Assembly (NCBI GenBank): GCA_028343615.1
Contig: JAOLZA010000005.1
Span: 1-64,000 of the forward strand
DNA length: 64,000 nt
Direction of reading: 5' to 3'
DNA from: Verrucomicrobiota bacterium
GTDB lineage: Bacteria > Verrucomicrobiota > Verrucomicrobiia > Limisphaerales > UBA1100
Shown here: positions 34,240 to 42,540 of the stretch, piece by piece
Position numbering within the stretch: the first letter of the stretch is position 1
How the letters are laid out: each line of letters opens with the position of its first letter
Notes under the pieces: generated by a model
Database searches by the model: none
Told to the model about the DNA's origin: nothing
Seen by the model: the letters and a program-made list of their open reading frames with translations, nothing else
Program-made: the position numbers and the translations under genes

Positions 34240-35046
34240 TTATCCCCACTGCGCCCGCAACATTTCGGGTGTATTCCCTCGCGCGCGCAACTCGCGCAAA
34301 CTAAGCGCATCGTGGCGTTTGGCGAGGCGTTCACCGTTTTCGTCATACATTAAATCGCAGTGATAAAACGCGGGGGGCGTGAGGTCGAGCGCACGGTAGA
34401 TCAAAATCTGCCGCGCGGTGGATACCAATAAATCGGCGCCTCGCACCACTTCGGTAATTTCCATCGCGGCGTCATCCACCATCACGGCGAGTTGATACGC
34501 GGGCAGACCGTTTTTTTGCCAAACGGGAAAGTCTCCGAAATCTTTTCCGGCAATGAATTTTTGCGGGCCGAAATGGGTGTCGGTGAATTCAATGGGCTCG
34601 TTTTCGGGAACGCGGAAGCGCCAGTTGAATTCGGTTGAGTGTTGAGTGTTGAGTATTGATGGATTCCCTCGGCAGGTGCCTGGGTAAATGGGTTCGCCGT
34701 CTTCACTATGAGGGGCGGTGGTGGCTTCTCGGATATCTTTGCGCGAGCAAGCGCAGGGGAATAGATGCCCGTCGGTACGGAGGGTTTCAAAGGCGGCGCG
34801 GTATTCGGGCATTCGCTCGGATTGATCCATGGGTTCACCTTCCCACTCGAGGCCGAGCCACCGGAGATCCTCCAGTGTGGTAGCGCGAAATTCCGGTTTG
34901 CAGCGGGCGGGATCTAGGTCTTCATTACGATAGAGCAGGGTGCCGTCGTGTTGGAGCGCGCGTTCTTGGGCGATCCAAAAAGTGCGCGCATGGCCGAGGT
35001 GTAAATAGCCGGTGGGTGTGGGGGCGATGCGACCGCGGTATTTCAT
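34240..35046 (-). CDS. gluQ: glutamyl-Q tRNA(Asp) synthetase
   Basis: GluQ attaches Glu to the queuosine base of tRNA(Asp). The 268-residue protein has IAPTPTGYLHLGHA (HIGH motif), a Cys/Tyr zinc site (CACS, Y and C of YPGTC, about residues 98-126) and the KMSKS-like RLAKRHDA, but no anticodon-binding domain. A variable loop just after the zinc site (about residues 130-139, LNTQHSTE) is encoded by a heptad repeat at 34635-34662. ATG at 35046 overlaps the aguB stop (TGATG). Confidence 0.88.
   Translation of the reverse strand: MKYRGRIAPTPTGYLHLGHARTFWIAQERALQHDGTLLYRNEDLDPARCKPEFRATTLEDLRWLGLEWEGEPMDQSERMPEYRAAFETLRTDGHLFPCACSRKDIREATTAPHSEDGEPIYPGTCRGNPSILNTQHSTEFNWRFRVPENEPIEFTDTHFGPQKFIAGKDFGDFPVWQKNGLPAYQLAVMVDDAAMEITEVVRGADLLVSTARQILIYRALDLTPPAFYHCDLMYDENGERLAKRHDALSLRELRARGNTPEMLRAQWG
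34635..34662. repeat. heptanucleotide array TTGAnnn inside gluQ
   Basis: TTGAGTG TTGAGTG TTGAGTA TTGATGG, four consecutive seven-base units, lie in a variable loop of gluQ (on the coding strand they read as TCAAnnn). The same unit type occurs at 4740-4797. Because 28 bases are not a multiple of three per unit, the encoded residues shift codon phase through the array. Confidence 0.6.
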
Positions 35047-35954
35047 CAATCCAAAAAGCGCTTGGTGAGTCCTGCGTAGGCGTCGATGCGCCGGTCGCGC
35101 AGGAAGGGCCAGTGAGTGCGCGCTTCGTGTACTTGTGCAAGATTCGCCTGCACCAACAGGGTTTCGGGTTGGTCAGCGGCTGCTTCGGCAATCACTTCAC
35201 CATCGGGCGCGGTCACGAAACTTTGGCCCCAAAATTCGATACCTTCCCCGCCCGCGGGAGCTTCGTGCCCAATGCGGTTTACCGTCGCCACGAAACATCC
35301 ATTGGCGATCGCGTGGCTGCGCTGGATGGTTTGCCACGCATCGTGCTGAGTTTTGCCTTCAGAGGCCTTTTCGGATGGATGCCAGCCAATGGCGGTGGGG
35401 TAAAAAATGATCTCGGCGCCGGATAATGCAGTGAGGCGGACGGCTTCAGGATACCATTGATCCCAGCAAATCAGCACGCCGATTTTTCCATAAGCCGTTT
35501 CCCACGAGCGGAAGCCTGAATCACTGGTGTCGCCGGGCGTGAAGTAAAACTTCTCATAATATAGAGGATCATCGGGAATGTGCATTTTGCGGTATGTGCC
35601 TAGCAGTGTGCCATCGGCATCGATGATGGCGGCGGTATTGTGGAAAAGTCCAGGTGCGCGTTGTTCGAAAAGTGAGGCGATGATCACCACTTTTTCCTCG
35701 CGCGCGAGCGTTTGGAAGGCTTGCGTGGTGGAGCCGGGATTGGGGAAGATTGGCTCTGCAAGCTCGAAATTAGCGTAATTTTCGCTCTGGCAAAAGTACT
35801 GCGTGCCGAAGAGTTCCTGCGTGCAAATGATCTGCGCCCCATCGTGAGCTGCGGCGCGCGCGGCGCCCAGCGTGGCGGCCAAATTGACCTCCGGATCGGT
35901 TCCGCAAGCGTGCTGAAGCAGGCCGAGGGTGACTGTTTTTAAGGTGTTTTTCAC
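35046..35954 (-). CDS. aguB: N-carbamoylputrescine amidase
   Basis: AguB hydrolyses N-carbamoylputrescine to putrescine. The 302-residue nitrilase-fold enzyme has the catalytic triad Glu47 (CTQELF), Lys123 (YRKMHIPD) and Cys163 (ICWDQWYPE), plus the AguB-typical GTQYFC and RSHAIANGCFVATVNR segments. The gene for agmatine deiminase (aguA), its usual neighbour, is not in the window. It is followed by gluQ with a one-base overlap. Confidence 0.9.
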   Translation of the reverse strand: MKNTLKTVTLGLLQHACGTDPEVNLAATLGAARAAAHDGAQIICTQELFGTQYFCQSENYANFELAEPIFPNPGSTTQAFQTLAREEKVVIIASLFEQRAPGLFHNTAAIIDADGTLLGTYRKMHIPDDPLYYEKFYFTPGDTSDSGFRSWETAYGKIGVLICWDQWYPEAVRLTALSGAEIIFYPTAIGWHPSEKASEGKTQHDAWQTIQRSHAIANGCFVATVNRIGHEAPAGGEGIEFWGQSFVTAPDGEVIAEAAADQPETLLVQANLAQVHEARTHWPFLRDRRIDAYAGLTKRFLD

Positions 35955-36149
35955 TGTTTACAGGTGGATACGATGGTGTTGATACAGGGTGTCAAGTCAA
36001 GCTTGTGCTGAAAAAATCGGGGCAATTGCGAATATCTTTTCGACCTGAACGCTGTTTTTCCCTTGCGAAATGGATGCGCGTGTCCTTTTACTGCCCCAGT
36101 TCGCAACGCGACACTTCGCGACGACCACTTAACCAAAGGAGAAATACAA

Positions 36150-36437
36150 ATGGCGAAAATGACAAAGACCGCAACTATTGCAGCCGTCGCAGAAGCGGCA
36201 GACATATCAAAGGCCCAAGCCAAAGCGGCGATGGATGAAATTGCTACCTTGGCTTATGCCAATGCTAAAGATGGCTTCGTTATCCCTGGGATTGGCAAAG
36301 TGGCTGTCCGGCAAACCAAAGCCCGCAAAATGATTATGCGCTTTGGTCCCAAGGAAGGCCAAGAAATTGATGTGCCAGCAAGAAAAAAGCTAAAGTTCAC
36401 CTTTCTCAAGGCGGCCAAAGACGAAATTCTCGGCTAA
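36150..36437 (+). CDS. HU-family DNA-binding protein
   Basis: A 95-residue HU/IHF-type protein: N-terminal helices, then GFVIPGIGKVAVRQTKARK and the C-terminal arm. The PxxGxG-type region and the conserved Lys/Arg-rich saddle are visible. The N-terminal helix is Lys/Ala-rich. The start at 36150 has a good Shine-Dalgarno (AAAGGAGA, about 36135-36142). It may bend DNA as a nucleoid protein. A terminator follows at 36454-36481. Confidence 0.86.
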   Translation: MAKMTKTATIAAVAEAADISKAQAKAAMDEIATLAYANAKDGFVIPGIGKVAVRQTKARKMIMRFGPKEGQEIDVPARKKLKFTFLKAAKDEILG

Positions 36438-36453
36438 CCAGCCCTTTCTCAAC

Positions 36454-36481
36454 AAGGCGCTCCAACGGGGGCGCCTTTTTT
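36454..36481 (+). terminator. rho-independent terminator after the HU gene
   Basis: The stem AAGGCGC (36454-36460) pairs with GCGCCTT (36471-36477), and six T (36476-36481) follow. A short second pairing (CC with GG) can extend it inward. It should stop the HU transcript before panE. Confidence 0.88.
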
Positions 36482-36508
36482 GTTGGATTTTTGGTTAAAT
36501 CACGGGCG

Positions 36509-37477
36509 ATGAAAATCGGTGTCATCGGCGCGGGCGCGGTGGGTGGCTTTTATGGTGGCAAACTCTGTCGCACAGGAGAGGACGTGCACTTTTTGCTGCG
36601 CGGTGATTATGAGGCGGTAAACTCTCGCGGTCTCCGCATCGATAGTGCCGATGGCGATTTCACCGTGTATCCGAATGCGTACGATTCGCCCGAAACCATT
36701 GGCCCGTGCGATCTGGTTCTTGTAGCGATCAAGGCCACTGCCAATGAACATTATGCCAAACTTATCACGCCGCTCGTCGGAAAACATACCGCGATTCTCT
36801 GCCTGCAAAATGGCCTCGGCAATTACGAGCAACTTGCTGGGCTTTTTGGCGGGGAAAAAATCCTTGGCGGATTATGCTTCGTGTGCCTCAACCGGACGGC
36901 ACCCGGCGTCATTCAACACCTTGCCTTCGGTAAAATCATCATGGGCGAATACGCCCGCCCACCCCAAAAACGTACGCACGCTTTCGCCACGCTGTTTGAG
37001 GAAGTCGGTGTGCCCTGTGCCGTAGTCGATAATCTCGAACAAGGCCTCTGGGAGAAACTCGTTTGGAATATTCCCTTCAACGGGCTTGGCGTCGCCGCCG
37101 CCTTCGGTCTGACCGCGCTCAAAGGCGAACCTCTGTCCGGAACTCCCGGCCCTGCCTGGCCCACCGACCGACTTCTGGCACATCCCGAATGGGAAGTTTG
37201 GGTGCGCGCTTTAATGGATGAAATCATCACCATCGCCAATGCCAAATCTCTCGATCTCGATCCAGCACTGGTGACAACTATGATCGAACGGACCCGCGCA
37301 ATGGGCACTTATTGTGCTTCCACCCTCATTGATTTCGAAAATGGTCAACCACTGGAAATCGAATCCATGTTCCACGAACCCCTCCGCCAAGCCCAAGCCA
37401 TCGGCGTCCCTGTGCCACGATTGGAAGCTCTTTGTATTGTTTTGGCGAAGCTAGCTGGTTATCTTCCGCGCCCATGA
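36509..37477 (+). CDS. panE: 2-dehydropantoate 2-reductase
   Basis: PanE reduces ketopantoate to pantoate with NADPH in coenzyme A synthesis. The 322-residue protein has the Rossmann motif GAGAVGGFYG (about 7-16), LVAIKAT and the C-domain helix EKLVWNIPFNGLGVAA with the conserved Lys and Asn. ATG at 36509 starts directly at the Rossmann strand; an upstream GTG would add six residues. Ends in an ATGA overlap with gltX. Confidence 0.9.
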   Translation: MKIGVIGAGAVGGFYGGKLCRTGEDVHFLLRGDYEAVNSRGLRIDSADGDFTVYPNAYDSPETIGPCDLVLVAIKATANEHYAKLITPLVGKHTAILCLQNGLGNYEQLAGLFGGEKILGGLCFVCLNRTAPGVIQHLAFGKIIMGEYARPPQKRTHAFATLFEEVGVPCAVVDNLEQGLWEKLVWNIPFNGLGVAAAFGLTALKGEPLSGTPGPAWPTDRLLAHPEWEVWVRALMDEIITIANAKSLDLDPALVTTMIERTRAMGTYCASTLIDFENGQPLEIESMFHEPLRQAQAIGVPVPRLEALCIVLAKLAGYLPRP

Positions 37478-38808
37478 GTGTACGAGTCCGATTCGCGCCT
37501 AGCCCAACGGGCCACCTTCACATTGGCGGTGCCCGCACGGCGTTGTTCAACTGGCTTTACGCCCGGCACACCGGCGGGCAGTTTGTTTTGCGCATTGAAG
37601 ACACCGACGAGGAACGCAACACGCCCGAAGCCATCAGCGTCATCCTCGAAGGCCTGCGCTGGTTGGGATTGGATTGGGACGAAGGCCCCGCGGGTAATGA
37701 CCCCACCGGTGAAAGCAAAGGTGATCGAGGGCCGTATTTTCAATCGCAACGCGGCGAGATATATGCGCGTCACGTGGAGGCGCTTAAAGAAAAGGGTCTA
37801 GCGTACGAGCACGAGGGCGCGATTCGTTTTCGAATGCAGCGCGAGGCGATCACCATTCCTGATCTCGTTTGCGGCGAGGTATTACGTGATTTGACTGATC
37901 GCGAACAGGAACAGCCAGATTTCGTCATCGTGCGTTCGGACGGCAAGCCGGTGTTCCATTTGGTCAATGTCATCGACGATCTAGAGATGGGCATCACCCA
38001 CGTTATTCGCGGCGAGGATCATTTGTCCAACACCGCCAAGCACATCGCGCTCTTTCGCGCGTTGGATGCGGAGCCGCCAGCCTTCGCGCACATCCCGTTG
38101 ATCCTAAACAGTGACGGCAGTAAAATGAGCAAACGCGACGACGGGGCCTCGCTCGATGGCTGGCAGCAAACCCATTGTGTTCCCGAGGCGGTGGTTAATT
38201 ATCTCAGCCTCCTCGGCTGGTCGCCCAAGGATGATTCGCAGATGATGACTGTGGCCGAACTCATCGAGCGCTTTGATCTCCCGCAAATTAACCGCGCAAA
38301 TGCCCGCTTCGACGTGGAGAAAATGCAGTGGATGAATTACGAGCACATGCGTTATCTGCCGATGGATCGTTATCGACAACTAGCCGTCGAGACGGGTGTG
38401 GATTTTGGAAATGCCACGGACGATTACATCGAAGCCGCGCTGGCCACTTGTCAAAACAAAGTGAAACAAATCGGAGACTTGGCTGAGTATTGCGCATTTT
38501 ATTTCTGCGACGCTGTTGAGGTTGACGAAGCTATGGCCGCAAAGGCCTTTTCAGCTGAACACAAAGAGGGGTTCGTGAAATTGCGGGAGGTATTTGCCAA
38601 CCTCGAATCCTTCGAGCCCAAGCCGATGGAATCCGCTCTTAAGGCATTAGCTGAGGAATTGGGCGTGAAAATCCGTGCGCTAGTGATGCCCGCACGCTGT
38701 GCTTGCACCGGCGTGAAAATCGGACCGAGCCTTTATGACCTAATGGCGGTGCTCGGCCGTGACCGTGTACTGACACGGTTTGATGCGGCCCTCGCGCGGA
38801 TGGGTTGA
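37474..38808 (+). CDS. gltX: glutamyl-tRNA synthetase
   Basis: GltX charges tRNA(Glu). The 444-residue protein has FAPSPTGHLHIGGARTALFNWL (HIGH motif near residue 15), TNTPEAI-type insertion-free catalytic domain, and KMSKRDDG (about 215-222), then an anticodon-binding domain that is shorter than in E. coli (471). It starts inside the panE stop codon. A paralogous gluQ is 2.4 kb upstream on the other strand. Confidence 0.93.
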   Translation: MSVRVRFAPSPTGHLHIGGARTALFNWLYARHTGGQFVLRIEDTDEERNTPEAISVILEGLRWLGLDWDEGPAGNDPTGESKGDRGPYFQSQRGEIYARHVEALKEKGLAYEHEGAIRFRMQREAITIPDLVCGEVLRDLTDREQEQPDFVIVRSDGKPVFHLVNVIDDLEMGITHVIRGEDHLSNTAKHIALFRALDAEPPAFAHIPLILNSDGSKMSKRDDGASLDGWQQTHCVPEAVVNYLSLLGWSPKDDSQMMTVAELIERFDLPQINRANARFDVEKMQWMNYEHMRYLPMDRYRQLAVETGVDFGNATDDYIEAALATCQNKVKQIGDLAEYCAFYFCDAVEVDEAMAAKAFSAEHKEGFVKLREVFANLESFEPKPMESALKALAEELGVKIRALVMPARCACTGVKIGPSLYDLMAVLGRDRVLTRFDAALARMG

Positions 38809-38849
38809 TTTTTTTTACGTGTTGGTGTCCAATTGGATTCCGAAACTCC

Positions 38850-39464
38850 ATGACCACCGCCAACAAAGTCACCATTGGCCGCATCATTTTGGTGCCTTTT
38901 TTTGTGGTGCAAATGCTTTACTACTTTCGCACCGGCGATGAGTTTCACCGCTACCTTGCCATGGCGGCATTCCTGGTGGCCACTATCAGCGACGGAATTG
39001 ATGGCTATCTCGCCCGCCATCACGGCCAAGCCACGCAGCTCGGTTCCTATCTCGATCCGCTGGCAGACAAGTTGCTGATGTTCGCCGGTTTCATTTTGTT
39101 GACCTTTGATTTTGATGAAAATCGCTTTGACCAACGCATCCCTTTGTGGCTCACCGGCACGGTGATCGGGCGCGACCTCATCGTGGTCGCCGGCAGCGCG
39201 TTACTGTATGCGACCATCGGCAACGTGAAAGTGAACCCACTCTTCCTCAGTAAAGCGGCATCCGTTTTGCAAATGGTGACCATAGGCTGGGTGCTTTGCA
39301 AATTCTCGCCTCTCGGCACCTTCTGGCTGGCGGCGGCAGCTGTGATGTGCACGGCCATCACCGGATTACTTTATGTGCGCGATGGCATCAGGCAATTCAG
39401 CGAACATCCCGTGTCCCATCCGAATCAGGCGGAAAATAAAAAGGAACCGGACAGGGACGCTTGA
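38850..39464 (+). CDS. pgsA: CDP-diacylglycerol--glycerol-3-phosphate 3-phosphatidyltransferase
   Basis: PgsA makes phosphatidylglycerophosphate, the precursor of phosphatidylglycerol. The 204-residue membrane protein shows the CDP-alcohol phosphotransferase motif DGYLAR-x8-G-x3-D-x3-D (about residues 52-74, with LDPLADK) and four or more hydrophobic segments. ATG at 38850 is preferred to a TTG 45 bases upstream. The related family also includes phosphatidylserine synthase; the spacing favours PgsA. It precedes the selenoperoxiredoxin gene by 32 bases. Confidence 0.85.
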   Translation: MTTANKVTIGRIILVPFFVVQMLYYFRTGDEFHRYLAMAAFLVATISDGIDGYLARHHGQATQLGSYLDPLADKLLMFAGFILLTFDFDENRFDQRIPLWLTGTVIGRDLIVVAGSALLYATIGNVKVNPLFLSKAASVLQMVTIGWVLCKFSPLGTFWLAAAAVMCTAITGLLYVRDGIRQFSEHPVSHPNQAENKKEPDRDA

Positions 39465-39496
39465 CTCACCGCGCCTTTGCCCGTCATTCTCGCCGC

Positions 39497-39970
39497 ATGG
39501 AACTCGGCCCTAACCTCACGCTTAAGGAAGGCGACCTCGCGCCGGCTTTTACCGCAGTCACCAATGGCGGGGGCACGGTGGCGTTAAAAAATTTCAAGGG
39601 CAGCCACGTAGTGCTGTTCTTTTATCCCAAGGACGACACTCCTGGCTGAACGAAAGAAGCCTGCGCGTTCCGTGATGAACACGCCGCATTCGAAAAAGCC
39701 AACGCAGTGTTGCTTGGCGTGAGCTGTGATCCTGTTGCAAAACACGATAAGTTTGTGGCGAAATACGACCTCCCTTTCATGCTGCTTGCTGATGAAGACA
39801 AAACCATAGTGAACGCTTACGGCGTTTGGGGTCGCAAAAAATTTATGGGTCGCGAATACGACGGCATCTATCGTGTGACATTCCTCATCAATCCCAAAGG
39901 CAAGATCCAAAAAATTTGGCCCAAAGTGAAGCCGGAAGAGCACGCGGCGGAAGTGTTGGGTGAACTATGA
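39497..39970 (+). CDS. BCP-type peroxiredoxin with probable selenocysteine (in-frame TGA)
   Basis: This is a thiol/selenol-dependent peroxidase of the BCP/PrxQ family. Reading from ATG at 39497 through the TGA at 39647-39649 gives a complete 157-residue protein: YPKDDTPG-U-TKEACAFRDE, in which codon 51 (TGA) falls exactly on the peroxidatic cysteine and Cys56 is the usual resolving cysteine of this family. The downstream sequence continues with GVSCDP, ADEDKTIVNAYGVWG and GKIQKIWPKVKPEEHA. Without recoding the product would end after 50 residues. A SECIS-like hairpin lies just downstream. Many other genes here end in TGA, so the codon is not reassigned. Sec insertion needs selA/B/C, not in this window. 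Confidence 0.85.
39650..39690 (+). promoter_or_regulatory. candidate bacterial SECIS element
   Basis: Immediately after the TGA codon, bases 39662-39688 can fold into a stem (UGCG 39662-39665 with CGCA 39685-39688; GUUC 39667-39670 with GAAC 39677-39680; small bulges between) and a six-base loop CGUGAU (39671-39676) with G in the second position. The loop is about 23 bases from the UGA. Bacterial SECIS elements have this layout (apical loop with G among the first two bases, 16-37 bases downstream). A by-eye fold. Confidence 0.55.
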
Positions 39971-39972
39971 CC

Positions 39973-40000
39973 ACAAAAAACCCCGGCGCAAACCGGGGTT
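39973..40000 (-). terminator. rho-independent terminator of the tRNA transcript
   Basis: A perfect 8-bp stem (AACCCCGG 39979-39986 with CCGGGGTT 39993-40000) and, on the reverse strand, a following T-run TTTTTT. It lies just after the 3' end of the initiator tRNA on the reverse strand. On the forward strand the stem is followed by AAAA, so it would not stop the peroxiredoxin transcript well. Confidence 0.85.
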
Positions 40001-40005
40001 AAAAT

Positions 40006-40082
<77 letters not shown>

Positions 40083-40123
40083 GGGGGAACATAGCGGCCT
40101 ACATCCATCAGGCAAGTGTTTTT

Positions 40124-41887
40124 TTAACTTTCTTCCAGTTTGTCTGGACCTTCCAATTCTGGGTCGCCTTCAGCCATGGCGGGTTTACCGTTGGGGTAGA
40201 ATACTAACAATAGCACTAGGCAAACTACCGCGGCCCACATGGGATAGCTGAAGAGTTTGGGGTAGTTCATCACGCCATCCTCTAGAGCCAAGGTGCCGAT
40301 ACCGGTGGAAATCTTACTGCCGACAATAATACCCACACCGATGATCACCACGTTAAACAGGCTTTGGGCGCTGGCTCGGATATCGTCAGTGGTTTCCTCA
40401 TCTACCACCATGTATGCTACGAAGATGAAACAGCCGAAACAGAAACCGTGCATTGCCGAACCAATAATGATGATGGGCAGGTGGAGTCCCTCGGGGAATG
40501 AGTTTACATAGGCAAACAGGAACATGCGCAGGCCATAGGCCAAGATACCGGTGGCCAGAAGTGTTTTCCGTGAAAGCCGCTTGACAACGAAGGGCATGGC
40601 GGCGAGCACGGCGATCTCGCACATTTGACCAATGGTCATTAGGCCGCCGCCGCCCACGCCGAAGATACTATTGACCGTCTCTACGAAGCCCTTGGCACCA
40701 GCTTGAAACTGCGTCAGGAAATCGGAGGCGTATACGAAATAAAACTGGTGGATGCAGCTGATTGGCACGGACAGTAGGAACAATGCGAGCAGGGCGTTAC
40801 GCCGTACTTCGAGCTTGAACAGCTTAGGATCTTTACTTGTCTGCCGCATGAACACACTGATGAGTGGTGTGCGAGTGACTTCTTTCAGCGCCTTGGTAGC
40901 AGCGGCACCTTTTCCACTCTCGGCGGGCGGGGTTTTGGGGAGCGTGAAACAGAAGATACCCATAATGATGCCAAGTATAGCACTTAGGCGGAAGGCATCG
41001 GCGCGGCCCTTGTTTTGGGCGCCAGTCTGAATGTCCTTGGCTAAAGTTTTCATTTCAGCGTTGGCCAGTGCGGTTGCGTTGGAGTCTAGCTCAGTCAAGG
41101 CGGCAGATTTGGCCGCAGGATAATCAATGACTTTCTTTTCTTTACCCTCGTCGTCCATTAACGCAGCACCATTTTTATCGGTATCGGTTTTTTGCGGAAC
41201 ATCTTTTTTGGCGTCTTCCAAAATTCTGCTGACCGATTTTTCCTTGGCCTTTTGAACAAGATCCACAGTGAGCACATCTTTTAACTGCTTGGAGTTCTTG
41301 GCCACCGCAGCGGCTACTTGGTTGGTTCCAGTGTCATTGTAGATTTGCTCGAGGGTGATACCGGGGGCCGGTTGCTTTTCGTTTGGTGTCCAACTGGCTA
41401 GCAGCCAATGGCCCATGACGATGCCTGCAGCGATCCAGCCGACTGTGCCCCAGACCCGCACGCGGCCGAAGTCGCGGTCGCGATCAGGTATATGGTGAAA
41501 GGAGAGCGAATTGGTCAGGGAAATGGTCGGCGAGTAGATCACAGAGTAGGCAAAGGAAAACCAAAAGAATCCCCAAAATGTGCTGATGGAAGCCAGTTGC
41601 CAGATGAGGATGGCGCCGAGGATGTGGCTGATGCCAAGATATTTTTCTGTGTTTAAATAGCGGTCGGCAATTTGCCCTGCTAGAAATGGGGCTACGATCG
41701 CGCCTACAGCGCCGATGGCAAATATCCAGCCCACATCGCTCAGTGGCATTCCCCGGTAGCCCATTAGGAACGGGTATAGAATCGTCAGCCAAGCCCCCCA
41801 GATGGCGTACTGGAGGAACATCATGGTGGAGAGTTTGAAATTCAGGCCACTCGAGAGCGGTTCCGCAGAAGCAGGTTTAGAAGTCAT
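40124..41887 (-). CDS. MFS transporter, nucleoside/H+ symporter-like, with large insertion
   Basis: The 587-residue membrane protein resembles NupG-type nucleoside permeases: MMFLQYAIWGAWLTILYPFL (TM1), GQIADRYLNTEKYLG, FGRVRVWGTVGWIAAG and later transmembrane segments KQRRTSLL-type. Twelve segments can be counted roughly. Between segments 5 and 6 (about residues 168-296) there is a hydrophilic region of about 130 residues, rich in Lys, Asp and Ala, which has no counterpart in NupG (418 residues). This region might be a cytoplasmic or periplasmic domain. The substrate is inferred, not shown. Same strand as, and upstream of, the initiator tRNA. Confidence 0.78.
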   Translation of the reverse strand: MTSKPASAEPLSSGLNFKLSTMMFLQYAIWGAWLTILYPFLMGYRGMPLSDVGWIFAIGAVGAIVAPFLAGQIADRYLNTEKYLGISHILGAILIWQLASISTFWGFFWFSFAYSVIYSPTISLTNSLSFHHIPDRDRDFGRVRVWGTVGWIAAGIVMGHWLLASWTPNEKQPAPGITLEQIYNDTGTNQVAAAVAKNSKQLKDVLTVDLVQKAKEKSVSRILEDAKKDVPQKTDTDKNGAALMDDEGKEKKVIDYPAAKSAALTELDSNATALANAEMKTLAKDIQTGAQNKGRADAFRLSAILGIIMGIFCFTLPKTPPAESGKGAAATKALKEVTRTPLISVFMRQTSKDPKLFKLEVRRNALLALFLLSVPISCIHQFYFVYASDFLTQFQAGAKGFVETVNSIFGVGGGGLMTIGQMCEIAVLAAMPFVVKRLSRKTLLATGILAYGLRMFLFAYVNSFPEGLHLPIIIIGSAMHGFCFGCFIFVAYMVVDEETTDDIRASAQSLFNVVIIGVGIIVGSKISTGIGTLALEDGVMNYPKLFSYPMWAAVVCLVLLLVFYPNGKPAMAEGDPELEGPDKLEES

Positions 41888-41988
41888 TGGATCAGACGCA
41901 TTGTCTAGGGGATTGTATAGTGGGAATTGGTGCCAAAAGCAAGCTTCCCTGACTCGACTTTTTTGCGCGGGTAAATAAACTGTTCCCT

Positions 41989-42540
41989 GTGCAAATTGCT
42001 TTTAAAGAATGGGCGGTGGTGGTTGAGGCGTTGGGTCGTGGGGGGCAGATTGTGATTCTGCGCAAAGGCGGAATTGCTGAAGGGCAGGGTGGGTTTCGGG
42101 TCGAGCAGGAACGGTTTTGGCTTTTCCCCACGCGGTTCCATCAACAGGCTGAAGGGGTGGTGAAGGAAGCGCGCGCGGGGTTTGAGGACTACGAGTGGCC
42201 GCCAAATGATTTGCTGCGGATTGAGTTTTGCGTGGAGGTTATTGAAGCGCGCCGTTTAGATTCGCTCGCGCAGGCGCAGAGGCTGGCGGGGCAACACATT
42301 TGGCGCGAGAGAATTATCGCGGAGCGTTTTGATTGGGGGCGTGATGTAGGCATTTACGCGATGGCGGTGCGGGCGCGGCGCTTGGCCGTGCCGGTGGAGA
42401 TTCCGATGTTGGAAAGCTACGCCGGTTGCAAATCATGGGTGGAGTTGGAGGCCGCTCTGGAGTTTGCGGGCACGGAGCCGGTTTTGCCAGCAGCGGATTT
42501 CGATTTGAAACTGAGGGAGTTTCGGGAGGCATTGGTGTGA
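41989..42540 (+). CDS. DUF1802 family protein
   Basis: The 183-residue protein matches DUF1802: AFKEWAVVVEALGRGGQIVILRKGGI at the start, the FRVEQERFWLFPTRFHQQ block and the SYAGCKSW segment near 140-147. The function of the family is unknown. Starts with GTG at 41989. Its stop overlaps the maf GTG (GTGA), so it is coupled with maf. Confidence 0.8.
   Translation: MQIAFKEWAVVVEALGRGGQIVILRKGGIAEGQGGFRVEQERFWLFPTRFHQQAEGVVKEARAGFEDYEWPPNDLLRIEFCVEVIEARRLDSLAQAQRLAGQHIWRERIIAERFDWGRDVGIYAMAVRARRLAVPVEIPMLESYAGCKSWVELEAALEFAGTEPVLPAADFDLKLREFREALV

Noticed and set aside
39647-39649. Reassignment of TGA to Trp or Gly across the genome as explanation of the peroxiredoxin
   Set aside because: TGA ends many other intact genes in the window (for example panE, oppD, metF), so it works as a stop generally.
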